Shown here piece after piece: positions 13,924-25,004 of a stretch of 64,000 bases of DNA (positions are counted from its first letter, which is position 1; each line of letters opens with the position of its first letter). The stretch lies in assembly GCA_018902385.1 (NCBI GenBank), contig JABSSW010000048.1:186001-250000 (forward strand). The letters run 5' to 3'. This stretch comes from Physcia stellaris. Taxonomy: Eukaryota; Ascomycota; Lecanoromycetes; Caliciales; Physciaceae. A model generated the notes under the pieces. That model saw only the letters and a program-made list of their open reading frames with translations, made no database searches and had not been told where the DNA came from. Both the position numbers and the translations under genes were made by a program.

Positions 13924-15072
13924 TCAATACGTGACGAAACGCCCTTGACAATGTTTGCAAACAGGAGGCGAGCGAGAGAATGCCGAATGAGAAGTGCGCA
14001 TCGAAGGAGAAGAAAATCGGGAAATTCGCGAAGATGACGTGCGGGCCGAGTGTTTCACCGAGACGTGTGCTGATGCAAATGCTTCAGATTTGGCCGTTTT
14101 CGAAGCAGGTGAGGTCGCCGCATGGAAGTATGACGTAATGCGACTTTGTATGGGACCACATTTGTTTGCGGAACTGCATTTGCCAGGGCCACGAAGAGAA
14201 AACGAGCGCATTTGGTGCCGCTGCAGGCCAAATGGACTCGGCTTTCCAGCGAACATGCGGACCAGGTCGTCCACGGTGAGATAGGGCCTCTGAATGCCTT
14301 GATGTTTCGGCGAAGGGGTTCGAGGCGGAATAAGCGGAGCAAGCGGGCAACAGACTGCGGGTTTCTCCAAGGCTTTGCTCATCGATTTGGGTGTCGCAAT
14401 CGGGAAACGAGAGGGTTTCGGCGCAACGACTGGTCGTGAGGCGATTTCTGCCCAAGATATCGATTTCTTTGGTGTTGCAATCGACGAGGATTCTGAAAAG
14501 ATTTCGGAAGAATGTGTGCTCTCTGAACGTTCGTTTACAATTTCTGGTGCGGGCATCGAGAGAGGTATGACTTTCGATGACGTGGCGGGTGAGGAGGTTA
14601 TCGATCGAGGTGACGAAGCAGGAGGTTTCGATTCGGAAGCAGATGAAACAACGGACTCAACAGGCTGCTGAGCAGGCGTCGATTTCGGTTTCTTTGCATG
14701 GCGAGTACGAACATGCTCATGAAACTTGGTGTTGTTGTCAAATCTTGTCTTGCAACGCCTGCAGGTATATCCTTCAGTCCGCTTCTTGATCAGGCGGGTT
14801 TTTTTTTGTTGTTTCAACAACTCTTTCGCTTTCTGCTTTATCTTGTTTTTCATGATCAACTCGTGCTTTCGGGCATGATAGGTTTTTTGTGTCTTTTTCG
14901 CCTGCACGTACCAATTGCAACGCAAAGTCTTGGCATTCTTAGTCAGATGCATGCTATAAAGCGTTTTGAAATTTTGCGTCATTGAGTGATCATCAGATAC
15001 GTGATCGCAAAGGGCAGACGAAAAAGATAAGAGATTAGATGTCGAGGTGGTCGCAGAAATAAAAGACGTCAT
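13924..15072 (-). CDS. C2H2-finger ORF carried by the nested LTR element
   Basis: A 382-residue open frame starts about 360 bp after the 5' LTR, at the position where a Copia gag-pol would normally begin. It contains one C2H2 zinc finger at about residues 104-125 (CX2C-X12-HX4H). A strongly basic lysine/glutamine-rich stretch precedes it, followed by a long Ser/Pro/Thr-rich, probably disordered region with an SWAEIASRP stretch near the middle and a YLTVDDLVRMFAGKP motif toward the C terminus. The last residues contain another CxxC pair. I have an impression of similar ORFs accompanying retroelements in Leotiomycetes, but no function is established. It could act as a nucleic-acid-binding, Gag-like or accessory protein. 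Base composition is near normal and tryptophan codons are kept, unlike the flanking element. It looks whole. Several overlapping plus-strand frames are shadows. Confidence 0.6.
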   Translation of the reverse strand: MTSFISATTSTSNLLSFSSALCDHVSDDHSMTQNFKTLYSMHLTKNAKTLRCNWYVQAKKTQKTYHARKHELIMKNKIKQKAKELLKQQKKTRLIKKRTEGYTCRRCKTRFDNNTKFHEHVRTRHAKKPKSTPAQQPVESVVSSASESKPPASSPRSITSSPATSSKVIPLSMPAPEIVNERSESTHSSEIFSESSSIATPKKSISWAEIASRPVVAPKPSRFPIATPKSMSKALEKPAVCCPLAPLIPPRTPSPKHQGIQRPYLTVDDLVRMFAGKPSPFGLQRHQMRSFSLRGPGKCSSANKCGPIQSRITSYFHAATSPASKTAKSEAFASAHVSVKHSARTSSSRISRFSSPSMRTSHSAFSRSPPVCKHCQGRFVTY

Positions 15073-15434
15073 TCTGATTGAGTGATAGATAGATTTCGCG
15101 TAGAGATTTCGATATCGTAAGGTAAATTCGATAGATAGGCGAATTCGCGAGGAATTCGTAAGGTGAGTAGATAGATCGAAAGGTGAATAGGTAGGTGTTG
15201 TTATCGATGTAACTGAAAACGTATTGAATAGTATTGTGTATCAAGATACTGAATGTTGCGATATGCAATTGAGTCGTTCTGGTCTGGTTTGACTGAATAC
15301 TCCCAATGAAGTTGATTATTGCTGAAATATTGCAAAATCTGCTGTATTGCTCGACGGCTGAATATTACTGCTTCGACATGCTGTAGTTGGTACTAGATGT
15401 AGTAGCGAAAGCTGCTAACTCGATTCTCATAATC

Positions 15435-15642
15435 TATTGAAAGAATCATGAGTGATTATCATTTTATTGCTCTGAATTTCGTTGTTCTAGTAAGTTACAT
15501 GCAGATGGGAGCACAAGAAGTGTGCGAGTGCCAAGACATTAGTCTCAACAAAAACGCACTAGTATCTTTTTCGTCAGATTATACTAACTGGACTTTGATT
15601 GCAGCATCTGCACAACACATCTGCGAAGACTGTATTTCAACA
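15435..15642 (-). repeat. 5' LTR of the nested Copia-like element
   Basis: A 208-bp repeat matching 12369-12576. The leader just inside it (about 15070-15434) is also repeated at 25005-25392. Confidence 0.85.
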
Positions 15643-18600
15643 GTAACAATGTTATGCAATCGCGTTGTCGATGTTGCAAATTTGATTGAAACAAACACAC
15701 GTTGATCGTTTTGCAAATTAAATTGATAATTTTGATTGCGAAATTTGTTTCGCAAAATAAACAAAAATTTATCGTTGTTTTTGTCGTTATCGTTCGATTT
15801 CATAAAATCAAATTTTTTCGACGACGCGTTCGTAAAATTCAATTTGTTTTTGCGATATTTTATATTGAAATCAAACGCAATTAATTTTTCAATTTAACGA
15901 ATTTGTTTCGCATTGAATTTTTTAATTGTCATAAAATATCGAAAATTGTTGTGATCAAAAATAACGCGAATGAAATGTTTGTTATTTTGCAAATAATGTT
16001 TTCAATTTTTGAAATCAAACATTATCGCATACAATTTCTTGTCATGTTTATTTCAATTAATTTTTGTTTTTTTGAATTTGTAATTGAAAAACGCAATAAA
16101 ATGTCATTGATCGTTTTTGTTTTTTTGATTGAGCACATTATTTGTTTCGCGATCAAAAACATCAATTTTCATGCGTAATTTCGTTTTTCAATCATAATGC
16201 GTAAAAATAAAAACAATCGTGAATTTAATTTTGAACTCGTTGAACGCAATTTTAATTTTTTTTGTCATAACAAATGAAAAACGATTTTTTTTTTTCGCAT
16301 CACGCGTCAAATTCGTAAATGATGTTACGATTTGCGAAAATCTTTTAATAAAACGTTTATAAAATTCAGCAAATTTGAAAAAAAATTATGATATTTTTTG
16401 CATTTTCGAATTCAAATCAATCAACGATTGCGTTTATACGCGAACGTTTCATTTGAATTTCATTGCGTTCAATAACGAAATTTAAAAAATTGATTTTTTT
16501 TTTGTTGAATTCGCATTTTTTCAATTTGACATACAAGCGATAACGTAACAACGTTTTAAACATCAAACGAACATGTTTTCAATGTTGTTGTTCATTTTCA
16601 AAATAAATCAACATATTATTCAAATACATCACGCAAAAAACGTCAATGTATGACTTTAATGTTTCATTAACATAAAATTGAAAAATAACAAAAACGTTAA
16701 CAAAATCGAAAAACATAATTTGATATTCGTATTGTTTATAACGAATACGAAAAACAATTTTTCATTCATTTTTTTGACGAATACGAATTTTATGATACGC
16801 ATTTCGAATGTTTATCTTGATGAAATGTTTAACATTCGCGAAACGTTTTAGCGTTTCAAACAACAACGACAATGAATAATTGTTTTTGATCGTGATTTTA
16901 TTGAATTTTCGATAATTCACACATAAACGCAAATTGTCATTTGATTTTTTGACAAACAACACAAATGTTTTCGCAAATACGTTGAAAAAACGAATTCATT
17001 TTTTCGTCAACGCGTTTTCGAAATAATTGCGTATAACAATAAATTCGTCATGTAACATATTGTATATAAATTCAAAACGCGATTTTTTGTTTGATTGCAA
17101 ATCAATAACATGTTCGATTTGATTATACGTATTCAAATTGTTCGACAACGTTTTGAAAAATATTTCGATTATTTTTTTGATAATATCAAAAATGTGATCG
17201 TTGCGATTCATTTGTAACGTATTATAACGAACAACATTTCGTTTTCGATATTGATAATTTTGTGTTAAAAAAACATTTGATATAATATTGCGACATAAAC
17301 ACGATCGCGATTCGCAATGATAATCATAATTAAATCAACGAATTTTTTCGCAAAACAAAAATTGATTGAAATTTGTTTGAATTTTTCATAATTATCATCA
17401 CGATATAATTAACGACGATTATGTTAACGAATGTCAAAATCGACAACATTCAATTATGAATATTCAAAAATCATGTCGTATTTACGCATGTCAATCGTTC
17501 AAAAATTAACATTTTGTTTTTTTACATGTTTTTCATTATTTCGTGTCATGATATGCACGTTTTCATAATATTTATACATTTGAATCACACGATCGTCAAC
17601 AATTTTTATATGTTGTTTAACAATTTTTTTGAATTCAAACAATTGCATTTGTTTAACAAAAATTTGTAATATAAAATTCGTTTCGACATCAAAATCAATC
17701 AAACAAATAATTGTTGTATTGTTTGTTTGCGTAACAAATGTTTTGATTGATAACGTAATTATCAAAACACGAAATTTATTTCGTTTTAAATTTATTTTCA
17801 ATGTTTCAACGACAAACATCAAATTCGTTTTTTTTTCGACGATTGATTTTGATTTTGATTGCGTTTTTTTTGAATTTGCGCATAATTTTCACACACAAAA
17901 TAATTTGTTATGTGATTCGATTTGTGACATGAAAAACATGTGCGTTTTTCGAATTTTGAAAATGCGAAATTGTGATTTTGATTTTGATTTTTTTTTTTTT
18001 GATGATTTTGTTGCGATTTCGAAAATTGATTTTGATTGTTTTTTTGAACGTTGTCAAATTCAACAAATTTGTTACGCGAAATTTTTTTGTTTTTATTTTT
18101 GTCATTGTCATTGTCATTTTTTTGATTTTTTTGATTATTTTCATTATTTTGTTTTGTTTTCGTAACATTGTTCGACGATTTATTTAAAATATTATCGTCG
18201 ACAAACAATTGTTTCGCAATCAACAAATTGACGATTAATTTGAAATAAAAATCGATTTTATGATTTCGCATTTTTACACATTTGATGCGAATGAAAACAT
18301 GAATTTTGATCAACAATTTTTTTTGTCGTTTTTCGTTCGAAACGTGACGTTTCAATTTGTTTTACAATTTGATTAAATATTGATTGAACGCAACAATGTT
18401 TTGTCGAAACAATTGTTTGACATTTTCAATAACGATAATCGTGTTTATGACACGAATTATCGAATTGTTAAACAACGTCAACAAATAATTTTTATATTGT
18501 TTTTATGTTTGTTTTTCAAATTGAACATCAACATAATTACGTTATTGATTTTTTTTTGTCGTTATCAAAAACGACGTCGATCAATTTGTTTTCATTTTTT

Positions 18601-19317
18601 TTATTTGAAAATTAACAAAATCGAAAACGATATATTTTTCGCAATCACGCAATCAATTTTTCAAATTGTTTTAATTTTTATATTTTTGCGTGTTTGAAAT
18701 TTTTGATCGTGCGATTCGTTTTTTGATATGCGAAAACGAATTTTTATATTGATTATTGTTGTTGCGACGACGACGACGATTTCGATCACGTTTCGTTTTC
18801 GTTTTGATCAAAAATATTTTAAAATCATTAAATTTTGATTCAATTTTCAACATTTTGATACGCATTTTTATTTGTTTGAAAATCACGTTTGAATCGACAA
18901 TAACAAACACAACGACATCGTTATTTGACGACAACGAAACAAAATCATTTTTTCGTTGTGTTTCATTTTGATTAAAATGCGTAACAAATGTTGAATTGAA
19001 AAATTGATCAACATTTGAAATCAAAAATTCGAAAATTGAAATGTATTTAATTGAAACGTTGACATTATCAAAATCGACAAAATCATTGTTTTCATCAAAA
19101 TTTTCGAATTGAACATCATCGAACAACTCAATAACTCGATTGATAAAAAAAAAACATAAAAAAATTGTTTGATGAAATGATGTTTGATTGTGATACAATC
19201 GATACAATCGCACGATCACGAATTTGCGAACGAATTTCACGACGACGAAACGCATTTGTTGAATTGAACATTTTTAATCGAACAATTTTTGATGTAAAAC
19301 AATTAAAATTATAAAAA

Positions 19318-19506
19318 TGTAAGCATTGCGTGATTAAAATGTGCGAATAATAATATTAATTGTTATAATAAATGTTAAACACATAATAAAATTAATTGTT
19401 AAAAAAACAAAAAAAAATTCGTGAAATTTCGAATATATAAACACGAAATGCGACAGTTAAATTTGCAATGTTTTAGCGTTTGTTTGATCGATTTCGTCTC
19501 GTTACA
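19318..19506 (-). repeat. 5' LTR of the Gypsy element
   Basis: A 189-bp direct repeat of 8780-8968 with TGTAA/TTACA ends. A gag-like frame on the minus strand starts shortly inside it (about 19255). Confidence 0.8.
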
Positions 19507-19990
19507 AATCGTAAAAAAAATATTAACGATTTTGTTTTTAATTACACGAAAAATTGTATTCGTAATTCGAATTTTGAAAATTTTCGAAATTTTGAATTCG
19601 AAATGACGATCAATATCATTCAAAAAATTTTTTTGATGTATTATCGTTTTCATTTTTCGAACGAATTTATGATAATTTTTGCATTTCGATAAATAAATCA
19701 TCGCATTAATTAAACGTTCGATGATAATTTTAAATAATTGATTAATTTTGAATGTATCAATTAAATTCAACGATATTATCAAATTATTAAAACGATTCAA
19801 ATATTGTTCGAAAATTTCATTTTTGTTTTTGAATTTTATAAAAAATTTGTTTTCGAAAAATTTATTGTATGCATTATTCATTTTATCGAAATTATCGCAC
19901 ACGTTTTTCAAATCGTTTATTAATTTTTTAATGAATTTATACAAATACGCGTTATCATAATCGACACGATGTTCAATGATATTTCAAATC
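19507..19990 (-). mobile_element. Gag fragment of a second Gypsy-type element
   Basis: Immediately outside the Gypsy LTR, a minus-strand frame has the helical, hydrophobic-spaced look of a Gypsy Gag, with FEQYLNRFNNL-like and KCKNYHKFVRKM-like stretches. It reads up to the LTR boundary, which suggests that the 8780-19506 element inserted into this older one. Its other parts were not found. It is broken, and its extent to the right is unknown. Confidence 0.5.
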
Positions 19991-22899
19991 AATTTTTTAC
20001 AATAATTTCGTGCGTAATAAATTTTATTTTTTTCGTTAAAAAATTGTCATAAATTTGATTCGAATTTGATTTTCAAATGAATTTTTTATTGTTTTCATTC
20101 GTTATGATTTTCATAAAAATTGAAAATGTTTTGATATTTAATTTTATGTTCGTATTGAATACAAAATATCAACAAATGTTTTTTTGAAAATGTCGATTCA
20201 TAAAAACGTTCGAAAATTCGTTTTTGAAAAAATTTATTTGATTTTCGCAAAAAAATTTTAAATAACAATTCGATAAAATTTTTTTCATATCGAAAATTTT
20301 AACGTTTAAATTTTTTACGAATATTTTTTTAATCAAAATTATCAATGTAATTTTTTTGACGTGTTTGTTTATTGATAAAATTTAAATTTTTTTTTTCAAA
20401 ATTGTTTTATTCAATCGAAAAATTTTTATTTTTTCGATTAATTTATTTTTTCGAATTCGATATTGATTTCGACAACGTTTCATTCGAACAATTTTCATTT
20501 TTTGATAAATTAAATTTTTGTCGACAATTTGATTAAACAACAATTAATTTTTCGTTTGAATTAATCGAAATTAAAAATCAAAAAGTTTTTGAATTTGAAC
20601 GATATTTTGTCGTTTTTGTTTTTTTAATTGAATATTTGTTTCAACATATTTTTGTTGAATTTTTTGTTTCAATTTTTTTATCAAATTCATTTTATCAAAA
20701 AACATAAAAATATTTTGTATTTAATTAATTGATCGATCGACAACGTTTTTGTTAAATTTATCAATATTTTTCATTACAAATGAAATTGATGATTTGACAT
20801 TTTTGTCAACGAATTTAAAATATAAAATCATCGTTTTTTTTTGCGATAATAATTTTTTGATTCGAAAATTCGAATTCGATAATGAATCGTCGATGAAAAT
20901 GTTTGTGTCGAAATCGACATCGAATTTTGATAATCGAAAATATAATTTGAAAATCATTTTTTCGTGTCGACGTATGAAAATTTTCGAATGCGATTTTTTG
21001 TGAATTTTCATTTTTTTCATTTTTTTTCGATTTTGAATTAAATATGTCGTGTTTCAATAACGAATTCGAAAATTCAAAAATTTTCGATTTATAAAGTTTT
21101 TTTTGAATGATTTGATTTTAAATATTCAAAAATTTTTTCATACGATTTAATCGAATATTGAAAATTGATTTTTAAAAAATTGATTTGATTGTTCGAAAAA
21201 AAATTCTGATATTCGATAAAAAAGTGTTTTTTCAACGAAAAAAATTCGAATAATGAATAAATTTTCGAATTCGATTGATACGATTTCGATTTGTTATGTT
21301 GACAATAATATATTTTGTAAATGTTTCAAATTTCGATTTTGAATGAATAAAAAATTTAAACGAATCAATTTAAATATGAAATTTTTTGAAGTTTGATTTT
21401 TGATTATGTAATAAAATTCGAATTTTGAAAATTTTCGAAAATTAAAATAAAAAGAAATGTTTGAAAATTCGAAACGTTATTTAAATGATAAATATGTATA
21501 ATTTAACATTTCGAAATAAATGTTTCGAAATGTTTGAATAATAAATAAAATGTGATTTTTGATAAATTGCAAAAAATGTAACACGAATTTCAATATTATG
21601 TTTTATCGTTCACGAAACAAAAATTGATTTTTTTTTTCGTCGTTCAATTTGTATATCGAACACGATGTTCTCGATGAAATTTTTTTTTCGCATTTTGATA
21701 TTAATTTTTCAAAATGAATGTTACATTGATATTTTTAATCGTAATTTTCAATTCACGATATTTTCGTTAAAATTGAATAATATTCGAAAAATTATTATTG
21801 TGTCATAAAATCACAATTTTCGATTCACGATATTTTCGTCAAAATCGAATAATTTCGAAAATTATATATTATATTGATATTTTCAATCGTAATTTTCAAT
21901 TCACGATATTTTCGTTCGAATTGAATAATTAACGCATGTTGTTCAAATTCACGATATTTTCGTCAAAATTAATTAATTAATGAAAATTCTTTTTCGCGTT
22001 TTGAAATTTTATTTTTTCAAATTGAAATAAACGATTGTTACAATGCGTCGAAATCGTTTTCGTCGTACGCAAAAATTGAATATTTTTCATACATGAATAT
22101 ACAATCACGATTGTTTTTGAAATCGTTTTCAAATAAATGATTCGTATCGACGATAAATATTGCGTATTGAAATCGTTCGAACATCATCAATATGAAATTG
22201 ACAAATAATTACATTTTTTGAATAATCGTCAAATTGTCAAATAAATGAATAATTAATATTGTGTCAAAAAATCGTCATATGTAATTAATTGTATTGAAAT
22301 TGACGAAAATATTAATTATGCAACGATATTAATTACATGTTAAAAAATTTTTTATTTGCGATAATCATTCGATTAATCGTTTCGATGATTCGCAAATTCG
22401 TTTAATTCGAACTTGACAAAAATTCGAAATCAAAATCATTACAAAAACAACGAAAACAATTTTAAATTGAAATGTTATTTTCGATGAAATGATAAATGTT
22501 TAATTATAATGAATAATTTTTAATGTTTTGTTTTATCGTAAAAAAAATTGTTGATTTAATAATTTAAATTTGAATTTTTAATAATTTGTTTTGACGATTA
22601 TTTTTGCAATTCGTTTTTTCGATAAATTTTTTTTGATTTATCGATTTTCGCGATAAATATTTTTTTTGAAAATTTTGCACAATATTAAAACGAATTATGC
22701 TTTTTTTTTTTCTTTGTTGATTCGTTGAATAAAATCGAATTTCGTTGTTCAATTTGATTTTGAAAAAAGAAAATAACGTTTTAAAATTTCGCATTGAATT
22801 TGAAATTTTGTTTATTGAATAAATTGTCGTATTTCGAACTATTTGAAAATATTGAATAATTTAAAAAAAAATATAAAATGTCATGCATTGATATAATAT
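19991..22899. other. AT-rich debris, no recognisable genes
   Basis: About 2.9 kb of saturated AT-rich sequence with short frames only (for example 22564-22794 on the minus strand). It contains a degenerate tandem repeat at 21752-21975. It may include further remains of the gag-bearing element to its left. Confidence 0.6.
21752..21975. repeat. Degenerate tandem repeat around a TCACGATATTTTCGT core
   Basis: Four copies of a TTCACGATATTTTCGT core start near 21752, 21823, 21900 and 21949. They are followed by AAAATTGAATAA-like sequence and spaced about 48-78 bp apart. It looks like a decayed minisatellite. Confidence 0.7.
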
Positions 22900-24713
22900 T
22901 GTAAAACGCATGTCTAGAAAACAAATAACATAACGAGAATATTTGATCTAAAAAGCAAATATATACAGATGAAAATCAAAAAATATGTGTAAAATTTGCG
23001 AAAGTCAAATTCTAATCACGTGCTTTTTTCAATTCTGCGACAATGTTTTCGAAACACGTTCGTAACATTATTTTTTTTTTTTTTTTCAAATTTCGTTTCG
23101 AAACGATTATTCATTTTTTCTATCGATCGACATTGCGAAAAAATTCATTGATTGTGATTCAGATATCTATTTGATCGTGATTGACGCTAAAAACTTCATG
23201 ACGAATGCGATAAACGTAAAGAAATAAAATTCAAAACAAAAAAAAATGCGAAGACAAAAAATATAAAATCACGAAAATGAAAATTTTGATCGCGAAAATG
23301 TTTGCAAATTAATATGATGAAACGATCGATGTTTCAAAACAAACGAAAACAAAAACAAAAACAAAAACAACAAAACGATATCGATTTCGCGAACGTATAT
23401 TGTTTCAAACTTTTCGAATTTGAATTTTTCGAATTTTTATTAATCGACGCGTTCTAATTGATTGCAAATATTCGAAATATGACGCGTTGACGACAAACAA
23501 ACAAAAATCTGTAAAAAAAACGAATTGATTTGATTGCATGACAAATTTACATTGATTGTTGTTTTTCATTTTTTCATGTCATTTGTTTTCGTATCGTTGT
23601 GTGTAATAAATTCATTTTTCATTGATGTTGATTGCGAAAATGTAAAAAATCGAAAAAAATAACGCATGCGTTTTTGATGTCATTGAAGCAAACTAATTAA
23701 TTATTGTAGCGATTCATTGAATGTCGTTGAAATAAACAAAAACTAAAACGAACGAAACGAAACGAAACGAATCAAACGAAAATTTTTGTTTGATGTTTTG
23801 AAATTGTTTGTTGATTTGATGATTTGATGTGAAATTGTTGTTGTGTGTGATTTCTATTTTTCTTTTCAACAAAACGATGTCTCAACGCTTAAACAAAAAA
23901 ATGACGATTGTAAAAATCATTTTGATGTAAATGAACAAATTGATTCGAAAAAACATGAAAATCGTTTATTGACTGAATGTCGACTGATTTCGACGAACAA
24001 GAAAGTCGATTATTGATTGTCATTTTCGCAAATTTACGATCATTTTCGTTGACTCACGATGCGCATAATAAAAATGAAATTCAATCATCATTTTCAAAGA
24101 AAAAATTTCACATTTTGGCGATTTTCTTTTGATTTGCGTATTTTTACAAATGATTTGACGATTTTCTTTTAAACATTCGCGTATTTTTACGAACGATGAA
24201 AATTTTGTTTTTATTCGTTTTTTTTACGAACAATTGACGATTTTTTTTTATCTCGCGTATTTTTACGAAATTGACGATTTTATTTTGTTTATTCGCGTAT
24301 CTCGACGAGCAATCTGTTTCGACAAAACGTTTGACGAATGTTAGTTAATTTCGCAAAATTCAAAACGAAAAATCGTGTTGTGTTGAAAACGTGAAAATGA
24401 TTTCGTCATCGTCATTGCAATTGATAAAAAGATTTCGTGTTGAAAATGCGATCGTCACGAAATGATCGATTTTGTTTTTTTTTATTCGCAAATCGTTTGC
24501 GAATGTAAATTTTACATCGTTCGTCACGATGAAAATCAAATATAATGTAAAACGCATGTTTAGAAAACAAATAACATAACGAAAATATTTGATCTAAAAA
24601 ACAAATATGTACAGATGAAAGTCGAAAAATATGTGTAAAATTTGCGAAAGTCAAATTCTAATCACGTGTTTTTTTCAGTTTTGCGACAATGTTTTCGAAA
24701 CACGTTCGTAACA
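22900..24713 (-). mobile_element. Small non-coding LTR element (TRIM-like)
   Basis: Two 168-bp direct repeats (22900-23067 and 24546-24713) have TGTAA...GTAACA ends. They enclose about 1.5 kb. A perfect 5-bp target duplication, aatat, lies at 22895-22899 and 24714-24718. A long T run just after the left repeat is a polypurine tract on the minus strand, which sets the orientation. No protein domain was found inside, so this is a terminal-repeat-in-miniature or similar non-autonomous element. The nine or so LTR differences are all transitions. Structurally it looks whole as an LTR-bounded unit. Its parent family is unknown. Confidence 0.8.
24117..24310. repeat. Minisatellite inside the TRIM-like element
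   Basis: About four to five degenerate copies of a 40-60 bp unit built from TGACGATTTT-like and CGCGTATTTTTACGAA-like segments, lying just inside the right LTR of the 22900-24713 element. Confidence 0.7.
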
Positions 24714-24718
24714 AATAT

Positions 24719-25004
24719 TAATACATAATTACACGAAAATTTCTAAATAAAAAGCAAATACATGAAAATTTGCAAAAACATATGTAAAAAATTTGATTTC
24801 TCGAATGCGTCAAAACGAGTTTCGATTTTAACATTCGATGTGATAAAATAACGATATTAACACGATGTTAATTTTGTCAAATATTGAATTCGATGTTGAA
24901 TTCGATGCACGTTCGTCACAAAGAAAAAATGATCAAAAAAGAAAATCAAATGCGAATTTTGATTCGAAAATGAAAAATGCGAAATTCGCAAAGAAAATAC
25001 GAGT
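24719..25004. other. AT-rich spacer at the compartment border
   Basis: Short AT-rich stretch with no gene. The part near 24725-24800 vaguely resembles the middle of the 168-bp LTR just to its left. Confidence 0.4.

Larger units (their letters stand above)
12369..15642 (-). mobile_element. Copia-like LTR element without pol, nested in the Gypsy element
   Basis: This is an LTR-bounded insertion of about 3.27 kb. The LTRs are direct repeats of 208 bp (12369-12576 and 15435-15642). A perfect 5-bp target duplication, gtaac, lies at 12364-12368 and 15643-15647. On the minus strand the sequence next to the right (5') LTR, best preserved in the related copy at 25.4 kb, reads GGTTATGAG, which matches the complement of the initiator-Met tRNA anticodon arm. 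That fits Copia-type priming by a half-tRNA. A GAAGAAA purine tract abuts the left (3') LTR. The interior holds a leader, one 382-codon ORF and no recognisable pol, so it looks non-autonomous. Structurally it looks whole. It is younger than the Gypsy element it interrupts. Confidence 0.85.
8780..19506 (-). mobile_element. Gypsy chromovirus-type LTR element (fossil) with nested insertion
   Basis: This is a minus-strand Ty3/Gypsy element. Its two LTRs are direct repeats of 189 bp (8780-8968 and 19318-19506) that start TGTAA and end TTACA. Removing the nested 12369-15642 insertion leaves about 7.4 kb, a normal chromovirus size. Parts in order on the minus strand: gag-like region from about 19255, a CCHC knuckle-like region near 17.95 kb, a protease-like stretch at 17.5-17.8 kb, reverse transcriptase at 16762-16962 (LFVKK..LRLCVNYR..NKITIKN pattern), an integrase C-terminal region near 11.2-11.3 kb and a chromodomain-like end with a basic tail near 10.63-10.83 kb. 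A purine-rich tract abuts the left (3') LTR. I found no matching target duplication. The element is broken throughout (dozens of breaks). All 21 or so LTR differences are transitions, so the LTRs cannot be used as a clock. Confidence 0.8.
1..25004. other. AT-rich, hypermutated transposon block
   Basis: This is a block of extreme AT content with no convincing host gene. In five sampled 60-nt lines (starting 3061, 3601, 4861, 5041, 10021) I counted 41 C residues and none was followed by C or T; the G residues were preceded by pyrimidines. CpT, CpC, ApG and GpG are therefore almost absent while CpA, TpG and CpG persist. Conceptual translations here lack tryptophan and are poor in proline and glycine. 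Composition is less extreme at about 1-1000 and close to normal at about 12.6-15.1 kb, inside a younger nested element. Recognisable content is fragments of LTR retroelements, annotated separately. The block is an AT isochore of the kind produced by repeat-directed C-to-T mutation in ascomycetes. Confidence 0.9.

Noticed and set aside
13994-14985. Plus-strand open frames opposite the C2H2-type ORF
   Set aside because: They are antisense shadows of a GC-normal coding frame and show no domain.
8780-19506. LTR divergence as a date for the Gypsy element
   Set aside because: All differences between the LTRs are transitions in preferred contexts, so they reflect hypermutation, not neutral time.
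1-25004. Ordinary CpA-directed RIP as the explanation for the AT-rich half
   Set aside because: CpA and TpG are still frequent and TpA is not in obvious excess; the missing steps are CpT/CpC and their complements.
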